From Isoetes taiwanensis (lineage: Eukaryota; Streptophyta; Lycopodiopsida; Isoetales; Isoetaceae): 64,000 nt of DNA. The stretch spans positions 902,001 through 966,000 of the forward strand of contig JAJEKV010000073.1 of assembly GCA_021234155.1 (NCBI GenBank), written 5' to 3'. Both the position numbers and the translations under genes were made by a program. Below, in pieces: positions 44,860 to 55,339 of this stretch. Position 1 is the stretch's first letter. Each line of letters begins with the position of its first letter. The notes under the pieces are model-generated. The model had not been told where the DNA came from. It saw only the letters and a program-made list of their open reading frames with translations, and did not search any database.

Positions 44860-44889
44860 TAGCCCGCCATATTCGTGGATGGCGGGCTA
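44860..44889. repeat. 11-bp perfect hairpin
   Basis: TAGCCCGCCAT and its reverse complement ATGGCGGGCTA are separated by 8 bases, upstream of the second transposase copy. Confidence 0.9.
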
Positions 44890-45002
44890 ACCCATCTTGA
44901 ATTCAAGCAAAATGGAGGGACTAATTGTTTCCAAGAATTGCCTGAACCGAAATTCAACAATTTGCCCTCACCAATTTTGCAATACACAGAAATCCGGGAT
45001 AG

Positions 45003-47981
45003 ATGAAACCCAATTCCTCTCCCCGTTCAGTTTACAGAGCCATTGATGCAGCAAGGAAGAGAGATCAGAGGCAGAGATTGTATGCAAAGAAGGTAGCAAT
45101 GAAGAAGAATTCCCCTTCTAAAGATTCACCTTCAAAGAAGAATAAGAAATTGAGACTGAGTGACCACAGAATAACAGAAATTTCAGGAGAAATTTATGAA
45201 GTATTCAACCAAATTAGTACAAATGTTGATCCCGGGGGATTCACACAGAAGATCCATATAAACCTAGTGAGTGTGTGGAAGGGGGTTTTTTCTGATGGTT
45301 CCGTACGTATACTAGGGGGTTAAATCCCCCTCTTACTGACATTCTAGTGTATTTTCTCTATGAAAGGGGTGTTTTTCCAACACTTTTACGTACGTATATA
45401 GGGGTGTTTCTTCTCACCCTAAGCACGCAGGTGGCATATGCTCATGAAATAAAGGTGAATCCCCCGGGATGTTGATGACGACATAGGCCGTATCCTTGAC
45501 AGTCTTCTTTGGAGGGCGAGGGATTTACCAATTGCTTCTATAAAGAAATCTAAGCAGGTTACTATGGCCGAGCAAATGGTGAAGAATTTGAAGGAAACAA
45601 TGCAAGAACATAAGTATGAGAGGAATCATGACATGCTTCGTGCAAGGAAGTCCACCCTGATAATGGCAGCAGCAAGTACAAATGGTGTCAAGCCATTGAA
45701 TCAAACAGAAGTGGCCAGATTGCTCAGCATCCCCAGAAAAACAATTTCAAATGCTTTTCAAAGAAGGGTGCAAGCTAACAAAGGGGAAGGACCTTGGTCA
45801 ATGTTCAGGAGGAGGAAGCGGATGGATAGCATGTTAGATTACAATAGAGAAGCTGTTATCAAGTTCTGGACAGAAAATACAAGAGTTTCTCCATACAAGA
45901 AAGACGTGAAGAGGTATGTATCAGAGACAGGAATAAAGATGGAACATCCAATTCACCTTCTTGAAGTCAGCCAAGTAAGTATTCATCCTATATTGTAGGG
46001 TTCATTATATGTAGCATTTATTTGGCATTCACATGATTTCCCTGCAGTTGCAATTCTACCTCAGGTTTAGAGAGGAGAATCCTCATATCAAAATTGCATT
46101 GCAGACTTTTGAGAGGTTGAAACCGAGTTTTGTAAGGAGGATGCGTGAGAGGCATACATGATGTTGCATCTACCACTTGAAATTTGAATTACATCATGCA
46201 GAGATTGAACAGCCTGAGAAAATCGGGTAAAGTTCATGACAATTGCAACTGCCACTGTGAGATTTGTGGCCCTGGCCCAGAATGTGCAGCCAAGGAGCAT
46301 ACAATCAAGTGCACCAGTGATTTATGGAGACAAGTGGTCTGCAGCAAAGGTGATGATGAGGAGTGGTTTGATTATAACTGTTTGATGTTGGCGTGTAAAA
46401 AATGTGGGTTGGATAGAATTAGAAAATGTCCACAGGAAATGGATGACACGGGTTCAGTACTAGTTACTTGGAAGACATTTGAAAAGCAACACGTGGACCG
46501 TGACGAGAGAATTGAGGGGATCCAAGAAAGGCTTTGAGGTACAAACCCGTCTTGAGATTAGTACGTAGGAGAGAAGTCCCAAAGAGTTTCAAGAAGATGT
46601 GAAGAAGGTAATATCAGATTTTGTTCCGCACAATTACATAGCACATTGGCGGGCCAATCGGTTTAAACAAAGGTGTGTCATCATTTCCGGAAGATACAAT
46701 TGTATATCATTTATTGACTTTTGCGAAAATTACAAAGCATCAAGATCCGAATGAGCCCCGGTCAATGCATGGCACCGCATACGACATCAAGTTTCTATAC
46801 TTGTTCACATAACATATAGACATGACAAAGTGCCGATATTCTGTTCTCTGCGCGCATTTAAGAAGACCGGTCCAAAGAAGAAAAAAAAGAACGTAAGATT
46901 GGAGCGGATCGGGAATAGACTCAACAATGGTAGGAAGATCATAAAAAAGAGACTCACTTTTACATTTCTGATGATAAAGTGCATGACTCATTATTTGTGG
47001 AACACTGCCTACAAAAGCATGTTGCATGGCTTAAGGAACAGGAAATAGAGTATGAGAAGCATTGGGTTTGGAGTGATGGCTGCTCATCACAATTCAAGTC
47101 AGGAAAATCTTTTTTTTTCTTAGGCAGGTACTTCACAATGAATGACAAGGAAATAGTGTGGAACTACTTTGCCACTGCTCATGGTAAAGGTGAACATGAT
47201 GGTGTAGGTGCTGTTATCAAAAGGCTGCTAAGTAAGGAACAACTCAAACCCAATGGTGTGCAACTGAGGCATGCTAAAGATATTGTAAAATTTGTTTACA
47301 TATTTACTTGATCTACAGTTGATGAAACAGATGAGATCAAAATATATTTTTGTGAAATTGAACCTGCTGTTGTGGCAAACATGGAAGAATATGAAATTGA
47401 AACACTTAAAGGCACAAAGAAGATTCACTGTATCAGACCTGTCAGCAGGAGTAGACCAAACGGGCTTGCTCATAGATGCCTGTCATGTTTCTGCTTGTTT
47501 TGCATGGATCATAATTGGGACTCCTGCATCAATACAGATAGATTTGGAAAGTGGGAGGTAACCCGACTTAAAACGGGGAGTTGAGAAGAAAAAGGAGACT
47601 CTTGAACAAGCCAATGAATGGATCAGTAATTTGGTAGAGGTAGGTGACAATTTTGCAGTGAATGCTGAGGTAGACAATTCAGAGGGTGTGGACTTCTACA
47701 TCCTCAAGTGCACAGAACCCAAATGCACACTTGAAGATTCATACAAAGATGGATGGGGGCAAAAATTTGGAGTGCATGAGGTAATCTTAAGTGGATTGTA
47801 TTATCAATTCTTGGGTAATTTCAAGTACATATTGCTCACTAAACAACCCGAAGCCTCCGTGCACAACCATGTGGTAAGATATCCTAAAATTGATATGGAC
47901 AAAATAGAAGGCACAGACATGTACAAAATTTCACAGGAGACCCATGAAAAAATTATGGCCAGTCTCCCAATATTGTAATTC
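45003..47981 (+). pseudogene. DDE-type transposase (copy 2, plus strand)
   Basis: This follows the same plan as copy 1 with clearly diverged protein sequence. It has a basic N-terminus (RSVYRAIDAARKRDQRQRLY), the helical domain (EGPWSMFRRRKRMDSMLDYN ... NTRVSPYKKDVKRY), zinc segments (CNCHCEICGPGPEC, LACKKCGL) and the core HFYISDDKVHDSLFVEHCLQ, HWVWSDGCSSQFKSGKSFFF, NYFATAHGKGEHDGVGAVIK. Here the third motif is not split by an intron. Then come a cysteine-rich segment (HRCLSCFCLFCMDHNWDSC) and the BAH-like end (FYILKCTEPKCTLEDSYKDG). A MITE at 45,231, a TGA after RERHT and much decay at 46.5-46.95 kb make it dead. Element termini were not found. Confidence 0.8.
45231..45468. mobile_element. 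MITE, 8-bp duplication (copy 2)
   Basis: 238 bp with perfect 14-bp inverted ends CCCGGGGGATTCAC, flanked by ATGTTGAT at 45,223-45,230 and 45,469-45,476. It is the same family as the copy in the LRR pseudogene. It lies inside the coding frame of the second transposase copy, and taking it out rejoins the frame. Confidence 0.92.
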
Positions 47982-48471
47982 TTTGACACTTAACCAAATT
48001 GATGTTATTCTTTTCAAGTGATTTGTTGTTCTAGCACCTAAGCACGTAAGCACACATTTGTATATATATTAATAATAGTGAGGATGCACAAGGGTGGTGT
48101 GCATGGACACGTACTTCGAAATGAAGATTGAATTGTTGTTTAGGAATGTAGATTTGTGACATTGGAATAAGATTCAATTATTTATTTTGGTACCATCACT
48201 ATCCCAACATTCTTGGCAAAATTATATTGTCAAGGCATTTCCTCGATGTGACATGTGTCAATTCGACTGGTCATACGAAATATTTAAGCCTGGTTACGAA
48301 TTAATTGTTCTGGCGCGTGTGAGGTTTTTCGTACACTGACGCGCCTAAGCAGAGGATTTAAGCACTAGGCGCCTAAGCGTAAGCTCTTCTCACAAGCTCA
48401 CGCTCCGCCCATTCCCCGCCCAATTCCTCCGCACTCCTTCCCAATCCGCCGCACTCCTTCCCAATTCCGGC
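47982..48471. other. Intergenic, nothing recognised
   Basis: AT-rich at first, then a GC-richer stretch with repeated CGCCTAAGC (48,341-48,379) just upstream of the next reading frame. It could be a promoter or 5' leader of that frame; no clear TATA element is seen. Confidence 0.4.
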
Positions 48472-48970
48472 ATGAAGCGAGCACATAGCGAGGAGCCGGA
48501 GGTCACCTCCAAGAGGCGCTTACTAAGCGTCGAAGAGGTGTTCCCTCCACTCTTCCCACCTTTGCCTCAAGTACTTGCCTCCTCTCCTGCCTCCTCTCCT
48601 GCCCACTCTACTGCCTCTCAATTTTCTGAACCATCGGATTCCGATTCCGATTCTTCTGATTCCTATGAGGAATCAGAAAATGAGGAATCGGAAATATCTT
48701 CGCAGGAATATGTCACTGCAGTTCTGTAAGGGTGGATAGGGGAATCAGAAGAAGAAGACGAGTCTGATGAAGAAGTCGATGAAGAAGAAGAAGAAGAAGA
48801 AGAAGAAGAAGAAGAAGAAGAAGCAGAAATTGAAGACGAATCGGCCGACTTTGCAGACTTCGTGGCGCTCATAAATGGTATGCATGTTTCATTTGTTTTC
48901 TTTAATCAATTTTCCATTTTCATTTGTTTAATCAATTTTTTGTTATTGGTGTTGCAGATGGAGAATGAAG
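48472..48970 (+). pseudogene. Acidic low-complexity protein, probably broken
   Basis: ATG begins MKRAHSEEPEVTSKRRLL, followed by a proline/serine part and serine/aspartate runs. After 85 codons there is a TAA, but the same frame continues through a long glutamate run (GAA repeats) to ADFVALIN, where a GT donor and a GCAG acceptor at about 48,957 join to DGE and a stop. The stop inside an otherwise continuous frame suggests a pseudogene or a fragment of a transposon gene. The function is not recognisable; acidic tracts occur in many nuclear proteins. Confidence 0.4.
48780..48823 (+). repeat. (GAA)n microsatellite
   Basis: About fourteen GAA/AGA units encode the glutamate run in the acidic frame. 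Confidence 0.9.
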
Positions 48971-49036
48971 GGCTTCCAGCTTGCCTCCGACGTTTTTTTT
49001 TTTTTTTTTTTTTTTTTAATTGTTCTTGCCTCCAGC

Positions 49037-49112
49037 AGACACCCCTCAAGAAGACACCCCTCAAGACACCCCCGAAGAAGATACCCCTGAAGACACCCCC
49101 GAAGAAAGACGC
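49037..49112 (+). repeat. ACACCCC-AAGA minisatellite
   Basis: Five to six units of ACACCCCTCAAGA / ACACCCCCGAAGA. One frame reads as DTPQE/DTPEE repeats, another as KTPLK/TPPKK. A T26 run lies just upstream. Confidence 0.85.
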
Positions 49113-49129
49113 GCCCGAGGGCCAATTTT

Positions 49130-51664
49130 TTTGTAAAAAAATTTGTTTATATCCTGAAGACAAAGTTTTTTGTTTCTCTATCAAATGTTATTTTTGTCTA
49201 TCTATCAAATATATGAAGTTTGAATTCTTGTACAGTCCATTCAGATTCTGCTTGAATGTAACAGTGCTCTAGCTCTTTAATTAGTTTCAAACACTAAGCA
49301 TTTTAATTAGTTTCAGCAGTGCTTGTGAGTAAGCACTGGAACACACGAGCACTTATACAATAAACAGCTAGGTGTGAACAGTAAGCATTGCACCTTAACA
49401 GCATGACAGTAAGCATTTGATGACATTAACACTTCTGCTAGCGTTAAGCAACTACATAGTAACATCATTTGCATGACAATAAGCGAAGATCGCCATAAAG
49501 ACTCATACCAGACTAGCACTTGCAGGCAATTTTTTTTTAAGCACTTGATAAGTTTTAAGCATCCCTTGCAGTCAGCATTGAAGTAGATATAAACAATATA
49601 GCAAAAACTTATAGACAAGTCTGCATTGAACTACATAAACAATCATCAAACTTCTTCTACCATAGCCCGTTCACCGGAGAGAGGATGTTTCAGGCTGTTA
49701 TTCCAAATTTGAGAGCGAAATTGATGAGGAAAAAAAATGGAAGACGATGGACAGGGGGAAGAAGGACGATCAGAGAGGACCCACTAAGCCATAATGCAGC
49801 AGAAGGGCATTAAATTGGAAAAAGTTGGCGACAATGCTATGGCGAAAGCGAGATAGTGGTCACATAGATGGCGGAAAATTGGCTTCCCTTCCGCTCTGTA
49901 TGCCGACCTCCACAGCTCCTTAATACCATGTTTCCCTCAAATGCCAACTCCGTTTTGCTTCTTCAGAAAGAAAGACGAGCCGGATTTGATGTCTTGCATT
50001 TAGCCATCTGCCATGGCCACAATAACCTAGGGCAGGGATTTAAGGGGGCACCAAAACGCTGGAGTACTCACGAGAACCGGATTGGAGGGGGCATTATCAT
50101 AGCCGGAAATATGAAAGGGGCCTTGCAATGGCTTTCCTTGCAATCCAGAAGCGGATGCTTGAACAAAGACAAGATAACCTAAGACGAGGATCCTTTGAAG
50201 CGCCTCCTCCCATCTCCGTTGCTATTTTCTGGGGTCTTTTCTAATTTCCCTGGCCTTAGATTTGTGAAAGTAAAGATCTGACGGTCTAAAATGAGGCACA
50301 TCAGATTTTGATGACATGGAAATTACACGTGGATAGGCTAGAATTTGAGGAAAGGCTGTAGGCCCGGTAGGGCTGGTGTGCTAAAAAAAAGCAACACCGG
50401 GCATTTTTTCTAGTTATTTAAATAATCATGCTCTCTATAAACTATCATTACATTTGCTTCTTACTGTTAAGGTGTCTTTCCCCCCCAAGATCTCCAATTG
50501 GCCGCAATTTTCGTCGGGGATTGCCGAACACTAAACCTTGAATCTCTATACTAGATGAAGGTAGGTCATCTAGTCCAATTTCTCCAATAACCTGCCCAGT
50601 CTTCCAGATTTGGATCATAGATTCTTGCAAGGCTTGCCTCGACAGTGTGTTCTAACTTTTGGATTCTAACAAAATACTCTTGTGTATAAGGGAAGGGAAG
50701 CAGGGGCTCCCCTTCCGCAAAATCGGCAGGGGCCCTGGCAGTCGAGAGCGGGTCTGTCGAGTTTTGCAGAAGGGGAACCCTTGCTTCTGTTTCCCTTACC
50801 AAATAGAAGTAGGGGAGCTATTATTCGGATTTTTGTTTGCAGTTAATTTTTTTTTTTTTTTTTTTTTGGTCAAACTTTATTGAAACTCCAAGCCAAAAGC
50901 CAGATACAAATGCACAAGGAGGAATAAATCTCAGACGATAATCATGATCCATTGAGTAGAACCACTAGCCTATGCATAAAACAACACACTCAAATGGAAC
51001 TCAAATATCAATTGTCGCTTGGCAGGAGCAAGCAAAGAGCAATGATAGGCCTTAGCAGTTAATAGAGTTTTGAACAGATTTAAAGAGTTCTTCAGTAGAT
51101 TTGAAGAGATCCAGACGTTCTTTGATAGATTCGACGCTCTATGACGAGATAAAGCGAAAATCTACCTGCCCTGTGAAGATCCTGCCTTATGAAGTCTTTG
51201 CACTCTCAGATCCGGCGCCATGCAAAGCCTTTTCGACGAAGAAGAGCTGAAGAACAGCAAACAACAACTGAAGAAATGGTGTGAAGATCTTCCGGAGCAA
51301 CGGGCGCAACCGGTCAAGGCTGAAAGGAGCAACCCAACTTCCATTCCGCAATACTGGGCCATGCCACGCGTCGCCATAAGATTGGATGCCAAAGAATAAA
51401 AGCGACCCTAAAGGCTAGTTGGGGACCATGTGAGTCCCCGATCTGCATCCGAAAATGTCGTTAGAAAAGTGGCTTGCGTAGCGCCCAGTCAGAGATCTCG
51501 GCGCATTTTATTTTATTTATTTATTTTCTTCCCTATAAACAATGCCCATTCCCTACCGTTGTGGCAACGTCTCTATATCCATCGCCATAGCCAGAGCTCC
51601 AAACACCGCCGGATTCCTTCTGCCATCGCCATTCCACGCCTGTGTTCTTTGATATTATCCGAGA
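49130..51664. other. Non-coding stretch with scattered repeat remnants
   Basis: No gene is supported. A segment near 50,225-50,390 resembles about 12,030-12,176 (shared GTAGGGCTGGTGTGCTAAAA). At 50,848-50,885 a T22 run is followed by GGTCAAACTTTATTGAAACT, which on the minus strand reads as AATAAAG-containing 3' sequence plus a poly(A) tail. That suggests a minus-strand retroposed insertion whose 3' end is at 50,848. A minus frame at 50,566-50,802 is unrecognised. Confidence 0.5.
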
Positions 51665-52122
51665 ATGGAGTCGCCTCCCGTGCCAGAAAGCCAATGCCAT
51701 GTGATCGCTGAAAGCAAATCTGCCCCTGTTTTGATCGAACGTAATAGAGAGGAAAACAAGAAAGCATGTGCTCCAAATCCGGTGAAAGTGCCTCCTAAGA
51801 ACATCTTTGCTAATATTGAGAGGTGAGCCCGATTTTTCTTTCATTTCTTATGTCTTCTTGAACTGCCCTGTAACTAATGGCTTTCTATTTTCAGGTACAA
51901 AAGTCCTACAGATTCCTTAGTGTCCCCTATTTCTAGAGGTCTTCTCCAAAGAAATCGTCGGCCGATGAGAGGCCTTTTGGCTCCTCCGAAGGTAAAATTT
52001 TCCTGCATTTATTTTATCTGTTTCAATCTATGGAAATAGTGTATTTATTCCCTGTTTTGTGATTATAGGTTTTAGAGAGCTCTTTCCAGCACATTGGGAA
52101 TGAATTGCCTGCAGCAAAGTAG
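51665..52122 (+). CDS. Small three-exon plant gene, unknown function
   Basis: Exon 1 51,665-51,822, exon 2 51,895-51,991, exon 3 52,069-52,122, with GTGAGC/TTTCAG and GTAAAA/TATAG introns. The frame is continuous through 102 residues and ends with TAGTAG. It starts MESPPVPESQCHVIAESKSA; the centre has a lysine/proline-rich VPPKNIFANIERYKSPTDSL followed by VSPISRGLLQRNRRP. S-P-T-D...S-P pairs followed by a basic patch look like kinase-target or docking motifs of small nuclear plant proteins, but I do not recognise the family. Intact splice sites in a window of wrecked elements suggest a living host gene. Confidence 0.65.
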
Positions 52123-53281
52123 TAGCTAGGTACACAAGAAGTATGGGTATCCTTGGCATAATATGTAAAGGCTGAATACTATTAAGAGATCAGTTTTAGG
52201 AAAAGAATGTATAGTTGTCCTGTCAGCAGACAAATCTCTGTTGTAAATCAGGCATTGGAGATGTTTTAATTTCTGCATGATAAACATGCATTTTGTAGAT
52301 TGATCCAAAGGTAATATCATGTATCTATTGATGCATTTGGAAAATTTATCAACTTTGATCTGGATGTTGTATACTAGACTTGCAAATGATCTTAGGAGGT
52401 TGGATTCTGAATTATATTAGACTGGCATAGATGGTGTGTGTACTAGATATGATCTGAGGTTGGATCTGAGGTTCAGAATTATATTATTAATTAATATTTA
52501 ATCATACTAGACTTTTGCATATGATCGTAAGAGGTTGGATTCTGAATACTCATTTTTTACAAAGGATATCTCAATCTTTATTAATAACTTATTATGGATT
52601 GAGCATTTCTAACTTCCAAGCACATGCATTGACACAAGTTTTTAGGCCTCATTTTTGCACATATGTAATATGGAGAAATGTTCATCCATCACGTGCTCTG
52701 TTGAAGCTAACATGAGTAAATTGTTGTAAGAAGCAACAAAAACAATGAAAGGCACTGTTGAAGCTAACATGTGTAAATTGTTTAACAAAAACAATCAAAG
52801 GCACACTGAGTGGTTTTGCAAGTTGGTGAGTTTGCAATTGAAGGACTGCACTAAGTAGTTTTTCAAGTTGGTAAGATTGTAGTTAAAGCAAGTTGGTGAG
52901 TTTGCAATTAAAAGGCTGCTCTAAGTGGTTTTGCAACTTGGTGAGCTTTATATTTAAAAAGCTTCAACAAGTAGAAGATTGCCAATTTTGTGGCATTCTC
53001 ATAAGGAGAATTGAATTTGAAAGAAAACAAGCAAAGGTGAATGTGGTCTTGGGCTTGGGATAAATTGCTTCATCCCAAAGGTGGCAAATCCTTCATAGAC
53101 GTGTGCGGGTTAATGTTGAAATTGAGATAAGCACATTATGCCAGATAATTACGACAAGAGCATTGCGAAGCAATGACCTGATATTAAGATATACATATAG
53201 CTACAAAGGGCATAATGCCAGAGACACCCAACGGAATTGAAATTTACATTTATACAAAGGAAGGTTCACACAAGGATTGAT
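52123..53281. other. Intergenic with short direct repeats
   Basis: At 52,700-52,800 a unit containing TGTTGAAGCTAACATGWGTA is repeated. At 52,810-52,960 three to four diverged copies of a unit of about 50 bp (GTGGTTTTGCAAGTTGGTGA, GTTTGCAATTRAA) follow. At 52,375-52,550 AGGTTGGATTCTGAAT segments repeat. No gene is seen. Confidence 0.55.
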
Positions 53282-53989
53282 CTAGGGTGTTGTAAGGGGA
53301 TAGAGGATCGAATAGCGGATGCTCTCCCTCACTGCACGGACTAGTTTATATTTGGCCCAAGCCTGGATTATAGCATCCTGATAGTCGAAAGTCGGGCTGA
53401 TGACTAAGAGATTGAAGAAGTTGCGCATCGCGTAGTATAACTCCCAGAGGTGTTCATCGGCTGGTGTAGTCCCAATATGACCAACTTCGGCGGGCATACT
53501 TAGTAATTTCACATTGGTCCTGCATCTTGATCCAGTGGTGTGGGAGATGGTGGTGGTTGCCGATGGCGCAGTAATGTAACCCCTGGATCAACTATGGTGG
53601 CTGCAAGAGAAGCAACCTCTGGTGGATAAGCAGTGGCCAATGGGGCCGTCACTAAGAGCTTCATGCTCATCCATGGTGCTATGTCCTGTCCCAAGGCCGT
53701 AAGAGCGAAGTCCCGACGCACAAGCACATAAGTGAAAGTGCGATACGGAAGCTTCTTATGGCCGGCCAGGGTGGACAAGGCACGGAGGTTCCACCACGAT
53801 GCTTCGGCCTCTGGGGCCAAGTCTCGTGGCACAAAAAGGACCTGTCCCTGCCGAAAGGCTGATAGGAAGAAGCGTGTGAGGTGGTTCCCCAACGCTTTGA
53901 ACTCTGGTGTGACCGAGATAGCAACTTCTTTATCGAGATCCATGGTGACCTCTTCTTCCTTAAGCTCTTGCTATTCCTCCTTTGGATGA
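53282..53989 (-). pseudogene. Regions B and C of the second element
   Basis: The upper frame (53,943-53,509) matches the C-terminal half of region B: KALGNHLTRFFLSAFRQGQV, ASWWNLRALSTLAGHKK, LVRRDFALTALGQ. The lower frame (53,512-53,282) matches region C: EHLWELYYAMRNFFNLLVIS, DYQDAIIQAWAKYKLVR. The two overlap by a few bases in different frames, so they probably derive from one continuous protein. The acidic N-terminal half of B seen in the other family is missing or very short, because the H3 ends only about 100 bp upstream. Function unknown. Confidence 0.75.
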
Positions 53990-54019
53990 CTGGGGTTATG
54001 GTAAAGATCTTCTCCGTCT

Positions 54020-55337
54020 TCATCCGACTCGGAAGGAACATTGACCATATTGATATTCGGGATCTCCCCGAATTCTTCGGGCGAGAGCCAAATCCTTCTT
54101 CATAATAGTAACCCTTTTCGCATGGATAGCGCAAAGGTTAGCATCGCCAAAAAGGGCTATGGGGTAAGCCTTGTCAGCCTCCTGCAGTGCTAATATAGCA
54201 AAAGTTTGGAACCGCAGGTCAGTCTTGAATTCCTGAGCTATTTCGCGGACTAAACGCTGAAAGGGGAGCTTCCATAATAGTAGCTCTGTGGTCTTTTGGT
54301 ACTTACGAATCTCCCCTAAGACCACTGTGCCCGGTTTGAACCGATGCGGTTTCCTTGGGGCCAATGCCCTCTGGGTCGGAGTTAGCTTCTTGGGCAAGGT
54401 CTTGCCCCCTGACACTGGGTGAGGCCAAGCTGCATCGACACGGTCCTGCCGACGGCCCGAGCTCGTGGCCTTCCCGATACTCCCAACAGCCTTGAGCTTT
54501 TCCTTGTATTGGCTCCCCAACTTATGGGTGGTGGACTTCCGCCGTCTCTTAATGGGAGGCTTTTCAGTCTGGTCAGGGTTGCGCTGAGTCTCTTTCTCTA
54601 TATTTGGCTGCTGCTGCTGCTACTGATCTTGGTTCTGCTTGGCAATCTCCTCCGCTTGTCATTGTTGCTCGGCCCTCTCGGCCTCTTCACGTGCGGCACG
54701 GGCAGCGGCAATGCTCTCCTCCACTTCGGCGAAGCGTCGGGCCGTGATCCTTCAAAGCAGTTCGGCATGATAACGGTCCGGCCGGGCTTGCATGTCCAAC
54801 TGAATCATGATCAAATGATCTGTAGTAATGTACGATGGGACTTAACCCCAAGTGAAACTCTGGGTGGCCTCATCATACTCATAAGGGGGAAGCTCAAAGG
54901 GTTGCCGTCTATAATGGCTCTCCCATCACCCAGGATATACTCGAGCCCCCGAGGTTTTGGGTCTCCCCTCTCCATCTCCCGAGTATCATCCAGGCAGGCT
55001 AGCTCCCTGATTCTCCCGGCCTCTCTCCGGATGGCTTCCTCCTCAGGGACCTCTACGCAGGAGGGCGGATAAAACTTAACTAGCATCATGACTTGGTCAG
55101 GTTGTTCGACCACAGTATAACGCTGCTGGAGAAGGTTAAGCTTTATCAGAAAGCGCTCAGAGAGGTGGAAGATAGGGTATGGAATCCTAAATCGGCGACG
55201 AAGCGCTGCATTAGCTCAGTCAAAAGTCTCTCGACTCGGTCCGGGTCAGTAGCAAGGTGCTCTCCGAGTTGGGCAAATATTTGGAACACAGTGAAGTTGC
55301 TGGGACTTAGGGTACCTTTAGTGCGTGCCATAGTCAT
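54020..55337 (-). pseudogene. Region A with histone H3, second element
   Basis: Two ATGs lie close together; the second (55,331) has the better context (A at -3, G at +4) and begins MARTKGTLSPSNF, with the first five residues of H3. The frame shifts near 55,190, then gives FRIPYPIFHLSERFLIKLN and EQPDQVMMLVKFYPPS, aligning with region A of the other family. A further shift near 54,900 leads to the alanine/glutamate-rich coiled-coil part, a basic stretch [10 protein letters not shown], and then an open 166-codon frame holding the complete H3. The protein would be about 430 residues. It ends with an extra tail ([14 protein letters not shown]) after the fold. Confidence 0.88.
54065..54423 (-). 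other. Intact histone H3 fold in the second element
   Basis: This is the best-preserved H3 in the window: [65 protein letters not shown] and LARRIRG in one open frame with no insertions or deletions relative to canonical H3. By eye about 75 of the 96 residues from KPHR to RIRG agree with canonical H3 recalled from memory. K56-, K79-, C110- and H113-equivalents are kept. Notable replacements are tryptophan for arginine after TELLL and lysine for proline after VTIM. The tail has SGGK but no K9 or K27 context. Confidence 0.96.
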
Positions 55338-55339
55338 GG

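Noticed and set aside
53040-53281. gag of the second H3 element
   Set aside because: No capsid or zinc-knuckle pattern could be found after region C.
54065-54423. A host histone H3 gene lying by chance next to a transposon
   Set aside because: The H3 is in frame with the same upstream domain and linker in two families, and is framed by LTR, primer site and B-C modules in the same order.
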